Origin: a virus | IMG/VR virus record: IMGVR_UViG_3300046524_000180 | Span: 1-39,679 of that record | DNA: 39,679 bases | Strand: one strand, 5' to 3' | Position numbers and translations under genes: made by a program | Notes under the pieces: model-generated | Told to the model about the DNA's origin: nothing | Databases searched by the model: none | What the model saw: the letters and a program-made list of their open reading frames with translations, nothing else | Part shown: positions 7,042-13,771 of the stretch, piece by piece | How the letters are laid out: every line of letters begins with the position of its first letter | Position numbering within the stretch: position 1 is the first letter of the stretch

Positions 7042-7277
7042 GCCTTCACGCTGCCCCATTCCTGCGCTCTGGTGTTGCGACCGGACGCGGTACACCGCAA
7101 CTAGCCCGACTGTGCGCCAGCCGACCGGGTGAGAGTGGGGCGACGTGAAGGTGAAGCAACCAGCCGCGCGCGTCGATAGACGGCCACTGCGCCATGCGGG
7201 CTGAGAGCTTTAGCCTTCAACTTGTCTCCTCCACGATGAGAGTCGTTGGATTCGCCCGCTTCATGCGGGCTTTTTTA
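7042..7277 (+). ncRNA. candidate structured non-coding RNA ending in a terminator
   Basis: No gene is convincing between 7038 and 7389. Instead CCTTCACG (7043-7050) pairs perfectly with CGTGAAGG (7144-7151), and CCCCA (7054-7058) pairs with TGGGG (7136-7140) just inside. Within that arm, GTTGCG (7074-7079) pairs with CGCAAC (7096-7101), enclosing ACCG/CGGT (7080-7083/7088-7091). The stretch ends at 7254-7277 in GCCCGC-loop-GCGGGC-TTTTTT, a clear terminator. Nested long-range helices plus a terminator suggest a structured transcript on the plus strand. It may instead be an untranslated leader or a packaging-related element. Confidence 0.45.
7254..7277 (+). terminator. intrinsic terminator
   Basis: GCCCGC (7254-7259), loop TTCAT, GCGGGC (7265-7270) and six T. 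It ends the non-coding stretch upstream of the beta-helix gene and insulates that gene from upstream transcription. Confidence 0.85.
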
Positions 7278-7299
7278 TTCCTGCAATAAATCAGTGTTG

Positions 7300-7336
7300 G
7301 TGCGGCCACGCGTCGAACTTCCTTGCACGGCCGCAC
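7300..7336. repeat. inverted repeat upstream of the beta-helix gene
   Basis: GTGCGGCC (7300-7307) and GGCCGCAC (7329-7336) are perfect 8-bp inverted arms 21 bases apart. They lie 54 bases before the start codon, after the terminator, so they fall in the presumed promoter region of the secreted protein gene. They could be a regulator site or a leader hairpin. Confidence 0.35.
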
Positions 7337-7389
7337 TTGCAACGTCTCAGGCCGAATCCCCTAACCAATAGCAACACTTCAATAAAGTC

Positions 7390-8928
7390 ATGAAAAAACT
7401 GTTCACTGCTTTTGTGCTGTCATTGGCGGCGCTGACGGCTCACGCTCAGGTTTATCCAACAGGTGGACTCCAGTACACCACCAGCGGCGGGATAGTAATC
7501 GGATCCAGCACGACGCTGACCACGTCACAATTAAATAACTGGTCGATATTTACTTCCGCGTCCGCTGTTGCCACGTTGCCCGCCAGTTCGTCGACGCAGA
7601 CCGGTGCAACGATGACATTCATCGGAGGTGGTACAGGCGGCACCATCAAAGGCGCGGGTACGGACAATATAACCAGCGCGCGCACCACCATCGCGAACAC
7701 GTTTCCCGTGGAAGTGGGCCAGACCGTCATTGTGACGAACGAAGGCGGCGGCAACTGGTACGTCGCGTCCATTGGAAATCAGCCCGCCTCCAATAACTGT
7801 CAGAATGTTATGGATTTCGGCGCCGATCCGACAAACTCCGTCAACAACGATTCTGCATTTACCAGGGCGCTGGCCGCGGCACCGACGAACCAGAAGTGTC
7901 TCTATTTCCCCACGGGGACATATAAGTTCGGTGCCCAGATTTCGGTGGCGCAGGTGGCCGGACAGTCTTTGACGATCCGTGGAGATGGCGCAAATCAGAC
8001 GTCCCTGACCTGGCCATCCAATGGCGGCATTTACCTGTCGGCTTCGACAGGTTCCCAGTCGAATGTGTTCCATCTGGAGCATCTGTCGTTGTTGGCGGGA
8101 ACGGCTGGTTCAACCGGCAATGCCGCCTTTACCGCCCAGAACACCAATACGTCTACGCAGCCGGTTCCGGTCGAATTGTCGACGATCGATGACGTGTCGA
8201 TCCATGGTGCCGACGGCTACGTGGCCACCGATTATTGGCGGTATGGGGTACTGCTGTCCAATTGGTCGAACGTCAACGTCACCGGATTGAATATTAACGG
8301 CGGAGGCGGCGGCGGAGACCTTTCCGGGTACACCGCCCAAGGCATCGGCGTGTACTTGACGGCTTCCGCGCCGCCTTACGGTGTCGTCTACAACTTCACG
8401 GATTGCGAGATCAACTATCTGCAGTATGGCATCGAGTACGGTGAGAATATTCAGGGTGTCACCGTCGCCCAGTCGAATTTCACGGGCGGCAAAGTCGGGA
8501 TATTTGCCCCGTACACGAACAGCAGCACGACGCAATTGACGGTGACGTCGTCCCAATTCAACGAAAGCGACTACGGCATCCTCGATCAGCAGGGTATCGC
8601 GTCGACGATGATCGAAAACAACCTGTTCATCATTCCGGTTCCATCAAGCTCCAATGCAGCGATCTCTCTGCAGAGGGTGTACGAAGCGGCCGTGTCAGGG
8701 AACGTTTTCGAGGGGCTTGGGAAAACCAACACGAACGGCCTGGTTGTCGGTACGAAGGTCGGACCGGGCGGCGTTGTAACGGGAAATGTGTTCGACGGCC
8801 TCAATGCCGCAGTCGTACTTGGAAGTGGCTCCGGTAACATGAATGTCCAGTCCAACGTTTATTCCAACAACACTTCGACTGTGATAAATAGCGGATCGGG
8901 CAATACCGTCGGTGGTGGATCGCCTTGA
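7390..8928 (+). CDS. secreted right-handed beta-helix protein (pectate-lyase-3-like)
   Basis: The 512-residue protein begins with a classic signal peptide, MKKLFTAFVLSLAALTAHAQ, with cleavage expected after the AHA. Residues 22-130 are a Thr/Ser/Gly-rich domain with FPVEVGQTVIVTNEGGGNWYV. From about 142, MDFGADPTNSVNNDSAF and YFPTGTYKFG are typical of the pectate lyase superfamily (pectate_lyase_3) domain, followed by repeats rich in Asn, Val and Gly (parallel beta-helix coils). Phage tailspikes use this fold but lack signal peptides, so this protein is probably exported by the lysogen. Its own terminators on both sides mark it as cargo. The polysaccharide target is unknown. The ribosome-binding site is weak. 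Confidence 0.75.
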   Translation: MKKLFTAFVLSLAALTAHAQVYPTGGLQYTTSGGIVIGSSTTLTTSQLNNWSIFTSASAVATLPASSSTQTGATMTFIGGGTGGTIKGAGTDNITSARTTIANTFPVEVGQTVIVTNEGGGNWYVASIGNQPASNNCQNVMDFGADPTNSVNNDSAFTRALAAAPTNQKCLYFPTGTYKFGAQISVAQVAGQSLTIRGDGANQTSLTWPSNGGIYLSASTGSQSNVFHLEHLSLLAGTAGSTGNAAFTAQNTNTSTQPVPVELSTIDDVSIHGADGYVATDYWRYGVLLSNWSNVNVTGLNINGGGGGGDLSGYTAQGIGVYLTASAPPYGVVYNFTDCEINYLQYGIEYGENIQGVTVAQSNFTGGKVGIFAPYTNSSTTQLTVTSSQFNESDYGILDQQGIASTMIENNLFIIPVPSSSNAAISLQRVYEAAVSGNVFEGLGKTNTNGLVVGTKVGPGGVVTGNVFDGLNAAVVLGSGSGNMNVQSNVYSNNTSTVINSGSGNTVGGGSP

Positions 8929-8962
8929 GCTGTCGTTGGCTCTTCATCACTTATTGATCCCT

Positions 8963-9168
8963 TGCTCCAGTTGTCAGCCGGCAGGCCCGGCAGCGTGACG
9001 CGGACGGCTGGAGCATCTGACATTCGTATCCGTGCGGGTACGCGGAACGAGAAAACAGGCGGGCTTGTGGCCGTTCGGCTACGAGCGGGTACGAAAAAAA
9101 TTGAAGTCGTAGCCTGAGAAGATCAGATCTCATGATGCCCGCCCGGCCACCGCCGGCGGGCTTTTTTA
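8963..9168 (+). ncRNA. second candidate structured non-coding region with terminator
   Basis: This 254-base gap has no convincing gene. TGCTCCAG (8963-8970) pairs with CTGGAGCA (9008-9015). A hairpin CGTA-T-CCG/CGG-G-TACG spans 9025-9042. GGCTACGA (9077-9084) pairs perfectly with TCGTAGCC (9107-9114). A strong terminator follows at 9137-9168. The arrangement, long helices then a terminator just before a gene, mirrors that upstream of the beta-helix gene. It could be a 3' untranslated region of that gene or an independent RNA. Confidence 0.4.
9137..9168 (+). terminator. intrinsic terminator
   Basis: GCCCGCC-C-GGC, loop CACC, GCC-GGCGGGC and six T. It lies 15 bases before the first late gene, 9183, so late transcripts from upstream would need antitermination to pass it. 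Confidence 0.85.
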
Positions 9169-9182
9169 TTTACGGTGCATGA

Positions 9183-9461
9183 ATGGCACGTCCACCCAAA
9201 AAGATCGACGCCGATGCGCTGATCGGCGAGATCGCACTTGTGCGGTCGTCGATCTGGCAGAACGGCACACGCAAGGTGGCAGCCATCATCACCGATGCGA
9301 CGACCGACGAAGCGCTGCTGCCTGAAGGCGCTGTCGCGCTAGTGTCGCTCACGGCATTTCCGCCTGGCGCACCGTCCCGCATGATGCGCGACGTTCCGTT
9401 TTACGCCGCGCCGCGCGACGAGAGTTCGTTGCCGGCCGCGTGGATCAAATCGAGGGCCTGA
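9183..9461 (+). CDS. hypothetical phage protein upstream of GpZ
   Basis: A 92-residue protein not assigned to a family. It begins MARPPKKIDADALIGEIALV, continues with a strand-rich part (RKVAAIITDATTDEALLPEG) and ends basic. It is followed after one base by the GpZ-like gene, so the two are co-transcribed and may act together in virion assembly. Confidence 0.6.
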   Translation: MARPPKKIDADALIGEIALVRSSIWQNGTRKVAAIITDATTDEALLPEGAVALVSLTAFPPGAPSRMMRDVPFYAAPRDESSLPAAWIKSRA

Positions 9462-9462
9462 C

Positions 9463-10041
9463 ATGCTGAAGCTGAACGTGAATGCCGATGTGAAGGGCAT
9501 CACGGCGAGCCTGACGCGGTATGTCGGCGAGCAGCAGAAAGCGGTCGTGCGGGCGCTCAACAAAACGGCAATGCAAGCTAGAACGGCCGCAGCGCAAGAG
9601 GTGCGCGGCGCTGGCTACAACATCAAGTCCAGCGCGATCAAGAATTCGTTTTCCATCACCAAGGCGGCCCAGGGTCGCTTGGTCGTTGTGCTGAAGTCAA
9701 CGGGTCGCCCGGTTGCACTCATCAACTACGGCGCGCGCCAAGGCAAGAACGGCGTAAGCGTGCAGGTGAAAGCCGGTCGAACCGTTCTGCGTCACGCGTT
9801 CATTGCGACGATGCCGAACGGTCACCGCGGCGTGTTCGAGCGAACCGGCAAGCAGCACAAGAAGGTGAAGCGCAACGGCAAAACAATCCGCTCAGGGTTG
9901 CCGATCAAGGAACTGTTTGGCCCATCCATCCCGCAGTCGCTCGCCAACGATGCCGTTGAGAAGGCGCTGATGGCGAAGATCAGGCAGAAGTTTCCGCAGA
10001 TCCTGAAGCACGAGCTGGCGTTCGTCGCCGCGAAGCGATAG
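9463..10041 (+). CDS. prophage minor tail protein Z (GpZ-like)
   Basis: The 192-residue protein matches the lambda gpZ-like minor tail family: KAVVRALNKTAMQARTAAAQ near the start, VRGAGYNIKSSAIKNSFSIT, then a basic centre with RGVFERTGK and KRNGKTIRSGLPIKELFGPS, and the helical end KALMAKIRQKFPQILKHEL. Such proteins complete the tail or head-tail junction. Its location is unusual: it precedes the terminase genes, far from the other tail genes, and the tail here is of the contractile Mu type. Confidence 0.75.
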   Translation: MLKLNVNADVKGITASLTRYVGEQQKAVVRALNKTAMQARTAAAQEVRGAGYNIKSSAIKNSFSITKAAQGRLVVVLKSTGRPVALINYGARQGKNGVSVQVKAGRTVLRHAFIATMPNGHRGVFERTGKQHKKVKRNGKTIRSGLPIKELFGPSIPQSLANDAVEKALMAKIRQKFPQILKHELAFVAAKR

Positions 10042-10061
10042 TCAACACGCGAAACCACAGA

Positions 10062-10087
10062 GGGGCGTCCACAGGGCGCCCCTTTTT
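10062..10087 (+). terminator. intrinsic terminator
   Basis: GGGGCG (10062-10067), a loop of nine, CGCCCC (10077-10082) and five T. It separates GpZ from the HNH gene inside the presumed late operon. Confidence 0.7.
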
Positions 10088-10100
10088 ATTTGGGTGGCAC

Positions 10101-10745
10101 ATGGCTTTGATCAGGCTGACCGGCAAATACGCTGTCGGTGCGCATGAGCATGCGATCGTCGACGACGACATGGTCGAATACCTGTCGCAGTGGCGATGGA
10201 AGGCCAAGCCAAACGGCAATCGGAACAATGTGTACGCCGTCCGGAATACGACGGTCGACGGGCGCAACACAACCATCCGCATGCATAGAGTGGTTGCTGG
10301 AATGGATGCGTCGAACCCTCTTGAGATCGATCACGATAACCACAATTCGCTGGACAACCGTCGAGCCAATCTGGTTCCGGCTACGCGTAGTCAGAACATG
10401 CTGAACGCAAGACCGATTGAGCAGATCGGGCACTGCAAGCATTGCGGCATTCCGATGCGAAGGTTGACAACTGCATGTGCCCGCGCAAACACGATGGCAT
10501 GCAAGCCATGCAAGAACAAGAGGAATGTCGGCTTGCGGTGGAGCGCCGTATTTTTCACACGGTGCAAGCAATGCGAAGCTGCAATCATTGCAAGACGTTC
10601 AGGGCGTGAATTCTGCGGCGACACGTGCCGATGTCGTTACCGTGCGGCAATGGGTTACGTGTCTCCGTCCCGCCGATTGGCGGGGCCGGGAGGCAGGAGA
10701 CCGAAAGCAACTGTCACACCCGCGCAAAATGCGAACGGGTCCTAG
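10101..10745 (+). CDS. HNH endonuclease with C-terminal zinc ribbons
   Basis: The 214-residue protein opens with ALIRLTGKYAVGAHEHAIVD and SQWRWKAKP, then IRMHRVVAGM and IDHDNHNSLDNRRANL, the His-Asn-His core seen in free-standing HNH homing-type endonucleases. The C-terminal part adds CKHCGIPMRR with CKPCKNK, and CKQCEAAI with FCGDTCRCRYR, likely zinc ribbons. HNH proteins beside terminase assist cos cleavage in HK97-like phages; alternatively this is a homing gene inserted next to the packaging site. It is basic throughout, fitting DNA binding. Confidence 0.75.
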   Translation: MALIRLTGKYAVGAHEHAIVDDDMVEYLSQWRWKAKPNGNRNNVYAVRNTTVDGRNTTIRMHRVVAGMDASNPLEIDHDNHNSLDNRRANLVPATRSQNMLNARPIEQIGHCKHCGIPMRRLTTACARANTMACKPCKNKRNVGLRWSAVFFTRCKQCEAAIIARRSGREFCGDTCRCRYRAAMGYVSPSRRLAGPGGRRPKATVTPAQNANGS

Positions 10746-11040
10746 AAATAGGATTCGTGTAGGGCGGGAGCGAAGACTCGCGAAAACCGCCCAGCTATGA
10801 ATTCTCAAAGGTGTTCGCACCCATGCCGAAGGGCGTATCAATTCGTGAGTTCGCGCGGCTCGAAGGCGTGTCAGACACGCTTGTCCGGAAAGCGCTGAAA
10901 CTCAACAGGCTCAAGGCTTTCGACGATAAATCGATTGACCCTGCACTGGTCGGAACGGCGTGGCGCGAAGGGAATGCGAGGGGTGCGAACCCCAGTGCGA
11001 ACAGTTCGCACCCGGTTCGCAGTTCGCAGCAAGTGCGAAC
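10730..11040. other. candidate packaging recognition region (cos or pac)
   Basis: The heptamer TGCGAAC or its complement GTTCGCA occurs at 10730-10736, 10813-10819, 10984-10990, 10996-11002, 11004-11010, 11015-11021, 11022-11028 and 11034-11040. Six copies fall within 57 bases in the linker of the terminase small subunit; 10995-11011 is a 17-base palindrome. Just before the small-subunit gene, a hairpin at 10762-10792 pairs GGGCGG with CCGCCC and GCGA with TCGC. Lambda's cohesive end begins GGGCGG and continues with CTCGCG; here the same two hexamers occur 9 bases apart. Binding by the small subunit is inferred. Confidence 0.5.
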
Positions 11041-11422
11041 CCCTCCGGCGATCGATGCCGATGGTGGCGGTTCTCTCGCTGATGCGGCGGGTCGGTTGCT
11101 CGACTCGGGCGCCGTCGCGATGGTCGACTATGCGACTGCGTTGCAGAACAAAGAGAACTACCTCGCGTTGCTGCGGCAGCTTGAATACGAACAGAAATCA
11201 GGATCGCTGGTCGAGTTGGACACGGCGAGCGCAATCCTATTTGAGGAGCATCGGGCGCAGCGCGACGCATGGCTGAACTGGCCTACCAGGGTGGGACCGA
11301 TCCTGGCTGCCGAGCTCGGCCTCGAGGCCGATCGGGTAACTGAGGCCCTTACTGCGCATGTCCATAACCAAATCGCCCAGCTCGGCGAACCAGAGGCCAA
11401 TTTCTCAGAGCGAGAAGGCTGA
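10823..11422 (+). CDS. terminase small subunit (Nu1-like)
   Basis: The protein has 199 residues from ATG 10823; a GTG at 10811 would add four. It opens with a helix-turn-helix, SIREFARLEGVSDTLVRKAL, as in DNA-packaging Nu1-like proteins. A linker rich in Asn, Ser and Pro (about 50-75) carries the clustered TGCGAAC motifs at DNA level. The C-terminal half, LQNKENYLALLRQLEYEQKS followed by WLNWPTRVGPILAAELGLE, is the oligomerisation and large-subunit contact region usual for this family. It would choose the packaging site and bring the motor. Confidence 0.8.
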   Translation: MPKGVSIREFARLEGVSDTLVRKALKLNRLKAFDDKSIDPALVGTAWREGNARGANPSANSSHPVRSSQQVRTPPAIDADGGGSLADAAGRLLDSGAVAMVDYATALQNKENYLALLRQLEYEQKSGSLVELDTASAILFEEHRAQRDAWLNWPTRVGPILAAELGLEADRVTEALTAHVHNQIAQLGEPEANFSEREG

Positions 11423-13514
11423 TTGGTTGCGTGCCGCTGTACGACGGGCATGGACGCCGCCTCCGCGCATCAGCGTTCCGGAATGGGCAGACAAATTTCG
11501 TAAGCTGGCCAAAGAGGCCGGCAGCACGTCAGGTAACTGGTCGACTGCGACCGTTGAGGTGGCGCGCGGGCCGATGATGGCCGTGACCGAGCCGGGTGTG
11601 CATGTGCTCACCACAATGGTCAGCACGCAGTTGTTGAAGACGGCGCTGCTTGAGAACGTCTTTGGCTACTTTGCCCACCTCGACCCTTGCCCGATTCTGC
11701 TGCTGCAGCCGAAGGAGGCCGCGGCTGAGCAGTTCAGTAAGGAGCGTATCAGCCCGATGATTCGGGTGACGCCGGTCCTGCGCGACCTGGTCGGCACGAG
11801 CAAGACGCGGAACGCCGACGAGACGCTGCTGTTCAAGGCGTTTCCCGGTGGCTTCCTTGCCCTTGCCGGTGCCGGCAGCCCGGACAACCTCGCGCGGCGT
11901 CCGGTGCGCGTCATCCTCGCCGACGAGGTGGATAAGTATCCGGTGACTCGCGAAGGCGAGCCGATCGCGCTGGCCGAGGAGCGTACTGCGACGTTCGGCG
12001 TCAACTGGCTGTCAGTGCGAGCTTGCTCGCCGACCGTCGAGGACGAGAGCCGCATTGAGGCTAGTTACAAGGATTCGGATCAGCGCCGCGCTTCGGTCGC
12101 GTGCCCCCACTGCGGGCACCGCATGTTTCCCGACTTCTTCAAGCACGTTGATTGGGAAAAGCGCCGCGACGAGAACGGGACTGTGCTCGAGCACTTCCCG
12201 AAGACCGCACGCATTGCGTGTGAGTCGTGCGGCGAAATCTGGTCAGAAGGCGATCGCCTTCGCGCGCTGAAGACTGTCCGCTGGCACCAGACGCGCGCGT
12301 TTGAATGCTGCGGCTCGCGGCATGTACCGCTTGATGCATACGAGAAGGCGTGGCGCGGCCCGGAGGATGGCCGCGAGTCGTCGACCGATGCCGCGTTGTC
12401 GGCGGTGTGGGACTGGTGGGCGAGCGACCGCTACGCGGTGTATCGCGCGAAATGTCCCGACTGCGGCGAGTGGCGCGTCGATAACGAGCATGCCGGTTTC
12501 CAGGCCAGCAAGCTTTTCAGCCCATGGCAGAAGGACAAACCGTCCGACATCGCCGCGAAATGGTTGGCGGCGGAGGGCGACGAAGACAAGAAGCAGACCT
12601 GGTGGAATACCCAGATGGGTCTGCCGTACCGGCCGAACTCCGGTAAGGCGCTGCGCCTCGAGGCGCTTGTTGCGCGCGGCGAGCGCTGGGCCGCGCTGGT
12701 GCCGGACGGCGTTGCGGTGATCACCATCGGCGTCGACACGCAGGATTACCGCTTCGAAGTCGAGGTGGTGGGCTGGGGGCGCAACGAGGAAAGCTGGTCC
12801 ATTGCCTACGAGGTAATCGAAGGCGACATGGAAACGCCTGATCCGTGGGAGCGCCTCGACGCGTTGCTCAACCGGATCTGGCATCGAGCGGACGGCCGCC
12901 CTTTCGAGGCGATGGCGGTGTGTATCGACTCCGGCGGCCACCACACTCAGAAGGTCTACGACTTCTCGAAAGCTCGCCTCGGCCGAAAGATCTGGGCGAT
13001 CAAGGGCGAGTCCGCGGTGAGCGGCAAGCGCAATCCGGTGTGGCCGGTGAAGAAGCCGACCCGTAAGACCAAGGCTTCGTTCCGGCCGGTGATTCTCGGC
13101 GTGAACGCGGCGAAGGACACCATCCGTAACCGCTTGCATCTCGAGGCACCCGGGCCCGGCTATATGCACTTCCCGAACGACCGGGACATGGGCTACTTCG
13201 AGCAGCTCACGTCCGAGCGATCGGTCGTGAAGGTGACGAATGGCCAGAAGTTCCGGATCTGGGAACTGCCGTCAGGCCGCGCCAATGAAGCACTCGATTG
13301 TCGCGTTTACGCGTATGGCGCACTTTGCGGCTTAACGCACCTCGGATTGAAGTTGAACCGGCGTGCCGATCTCGTTGCAGTACCGCTTGAGTTCGACCCA
13401 CAGGCGCAGACATGGGCGCCCCCGGCACATGCCGAAGCAGCGCCGGCTGTCGCCGCGACGCCTTCGGCCGACGTAAAGCCCGGGAAGAAACGCTTGACGA
13501 ACCGACTGGCATAG
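11358..13514 (+). CDS. terminase large subunit, GpA family
   Basis: The 718-residue motor belongs to the lambda GpA family. PRISVPEWADKFRKL is the family's N-terminal block; MVSTQLLKTALLENVFGYF is the region of the ATP-binding loop; VRVILADEVDKYP is the Walker B-like segment. Two Cys pairs (CPHCGHRM and CESCG) form the zinc knuckle typical of the family. ITIGVDTQDYRFEVEVVGWG starts the RNase H-like nuclease domain. ATG 11358 overlaps the small-subunit gene by 65 bases; no better start is seen. The last 40 residues are a low-complexity tail. Confidence 0.92.
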   Translation: MSITKSPSSANQRPISQSEKADWLRAAVRRAWTPPPRISVPEWADKFRKLAKEAGSTSGNWSTATVEVARGPMMAVTEPGVHVLTTMVSTQLLKTALLENVFGYFAHLDPCPILLLQPKEAAAEQFSKERISPMIRVTPVLRDLVGTSKTRNADETLLFKAFPGGFLALAGAGSPDNLARRPVRVILADEVDKYPVTREGEPIALAEERTATFGVNWLSVRACSPTVEDESRIEASYKDSDQRRASVACPHCGHRMFPDFFKHVDWEKRRDENGTVLEHFPKTARIACESCGEIWSEGDRLRALKTVRWHQTRAFECCGSRHVPLDAYEKAWRGPEDGRESSTDAALSAVWDWWASDRYAVYRAKCPDCGEWRVDNEHAGFQASKLFSPWQKDKPSDIAAKWLAAEGDEDKKQTWWNTQMGLPYRPNSGKALRLEALVARGERWAALVPDGVAVITIGVDTQDYRFEVEVVGWGRNEESWSIAYEVIEGDMETPDPWERLDALLNRIWHRADGRPFEAMAVCIDSGGHHTQKVYDFSKARLGRKIWAIKGESAVSGKRNPVWPVKKPTRKTKASFRPVILGVNAAKDTIRNRLHLEAPGPGYMHFPNDRDMGYFEQLTSERSVVKVTNGQKFRIWELPSGRANEALDCRVYAYGALCGLTHLGLKLNRRADLVAVPLEFDPQAQTWAPPAHAEAAPAVAATPSADVKPGKKRLTNRLA

Positions 13515-13525
13515 ACAGGAAAGCG

Positions 13526-13771
13526 ATGGCTATCACAGATGGAATGAGCAACGTCGACATGCAGTCGAGATTGGCCGCGCTTCAAGCGGCTTATTTCGAC
13601 CTGTCGTCGGGCGCGAAGATCGTGACGGCCACCTATAACCAGGGCGACGGCACGAAGTCGGTCACGTACCAGCAGACGGACATCGCACAGATTCAACGAA
13701 GCATCCTGATGCTGCAGAAAGCATTGGGAATCATCTCTCACTATCCGCGCGCGCGAAGGGTTCTATTCTAA
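13526..13771 (+). CDS. W: head-tail connector, gpW family
   Basis: The 81-residue protein starts at ATG 13526 after AGGAAAGC. It has a helical start (MQSRLAALQAAYFDLSSGAK), a hairpin (IVTATYNQGDGTKSVTYQQ) and a helical end (IAQIQRSILMLQKALG). This is the pattern of lambda gpW, which binds the portal and readies the head for tail attachment. It lies between terminase and portal, as in lambda, and its TAA overlaps the portal ATG. Confidence 0.85.
   Translation: MAITDGMSNVDMQSRLAALQAAYFDLSSGAKIVTATYNQGDGTKSVTYQQTDIAQIQRSILMLQKALGIISHYPRARRVLF

Noticed and set aside
7390-8928. Reading the beta-helix protein as the phage tailspike
   Set aside because: It has a cleavable signal peptide, lacks a baseplate attachment domain and lies between terminators away from the tail genes; a separate fibre gene is present at 29974.
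12243-13169. A 308-codon minus-strand frame opposite terminase
   Set aside because: The plus-strand terminase is well supported, and the minus product is Arg/His-rich with no family features.
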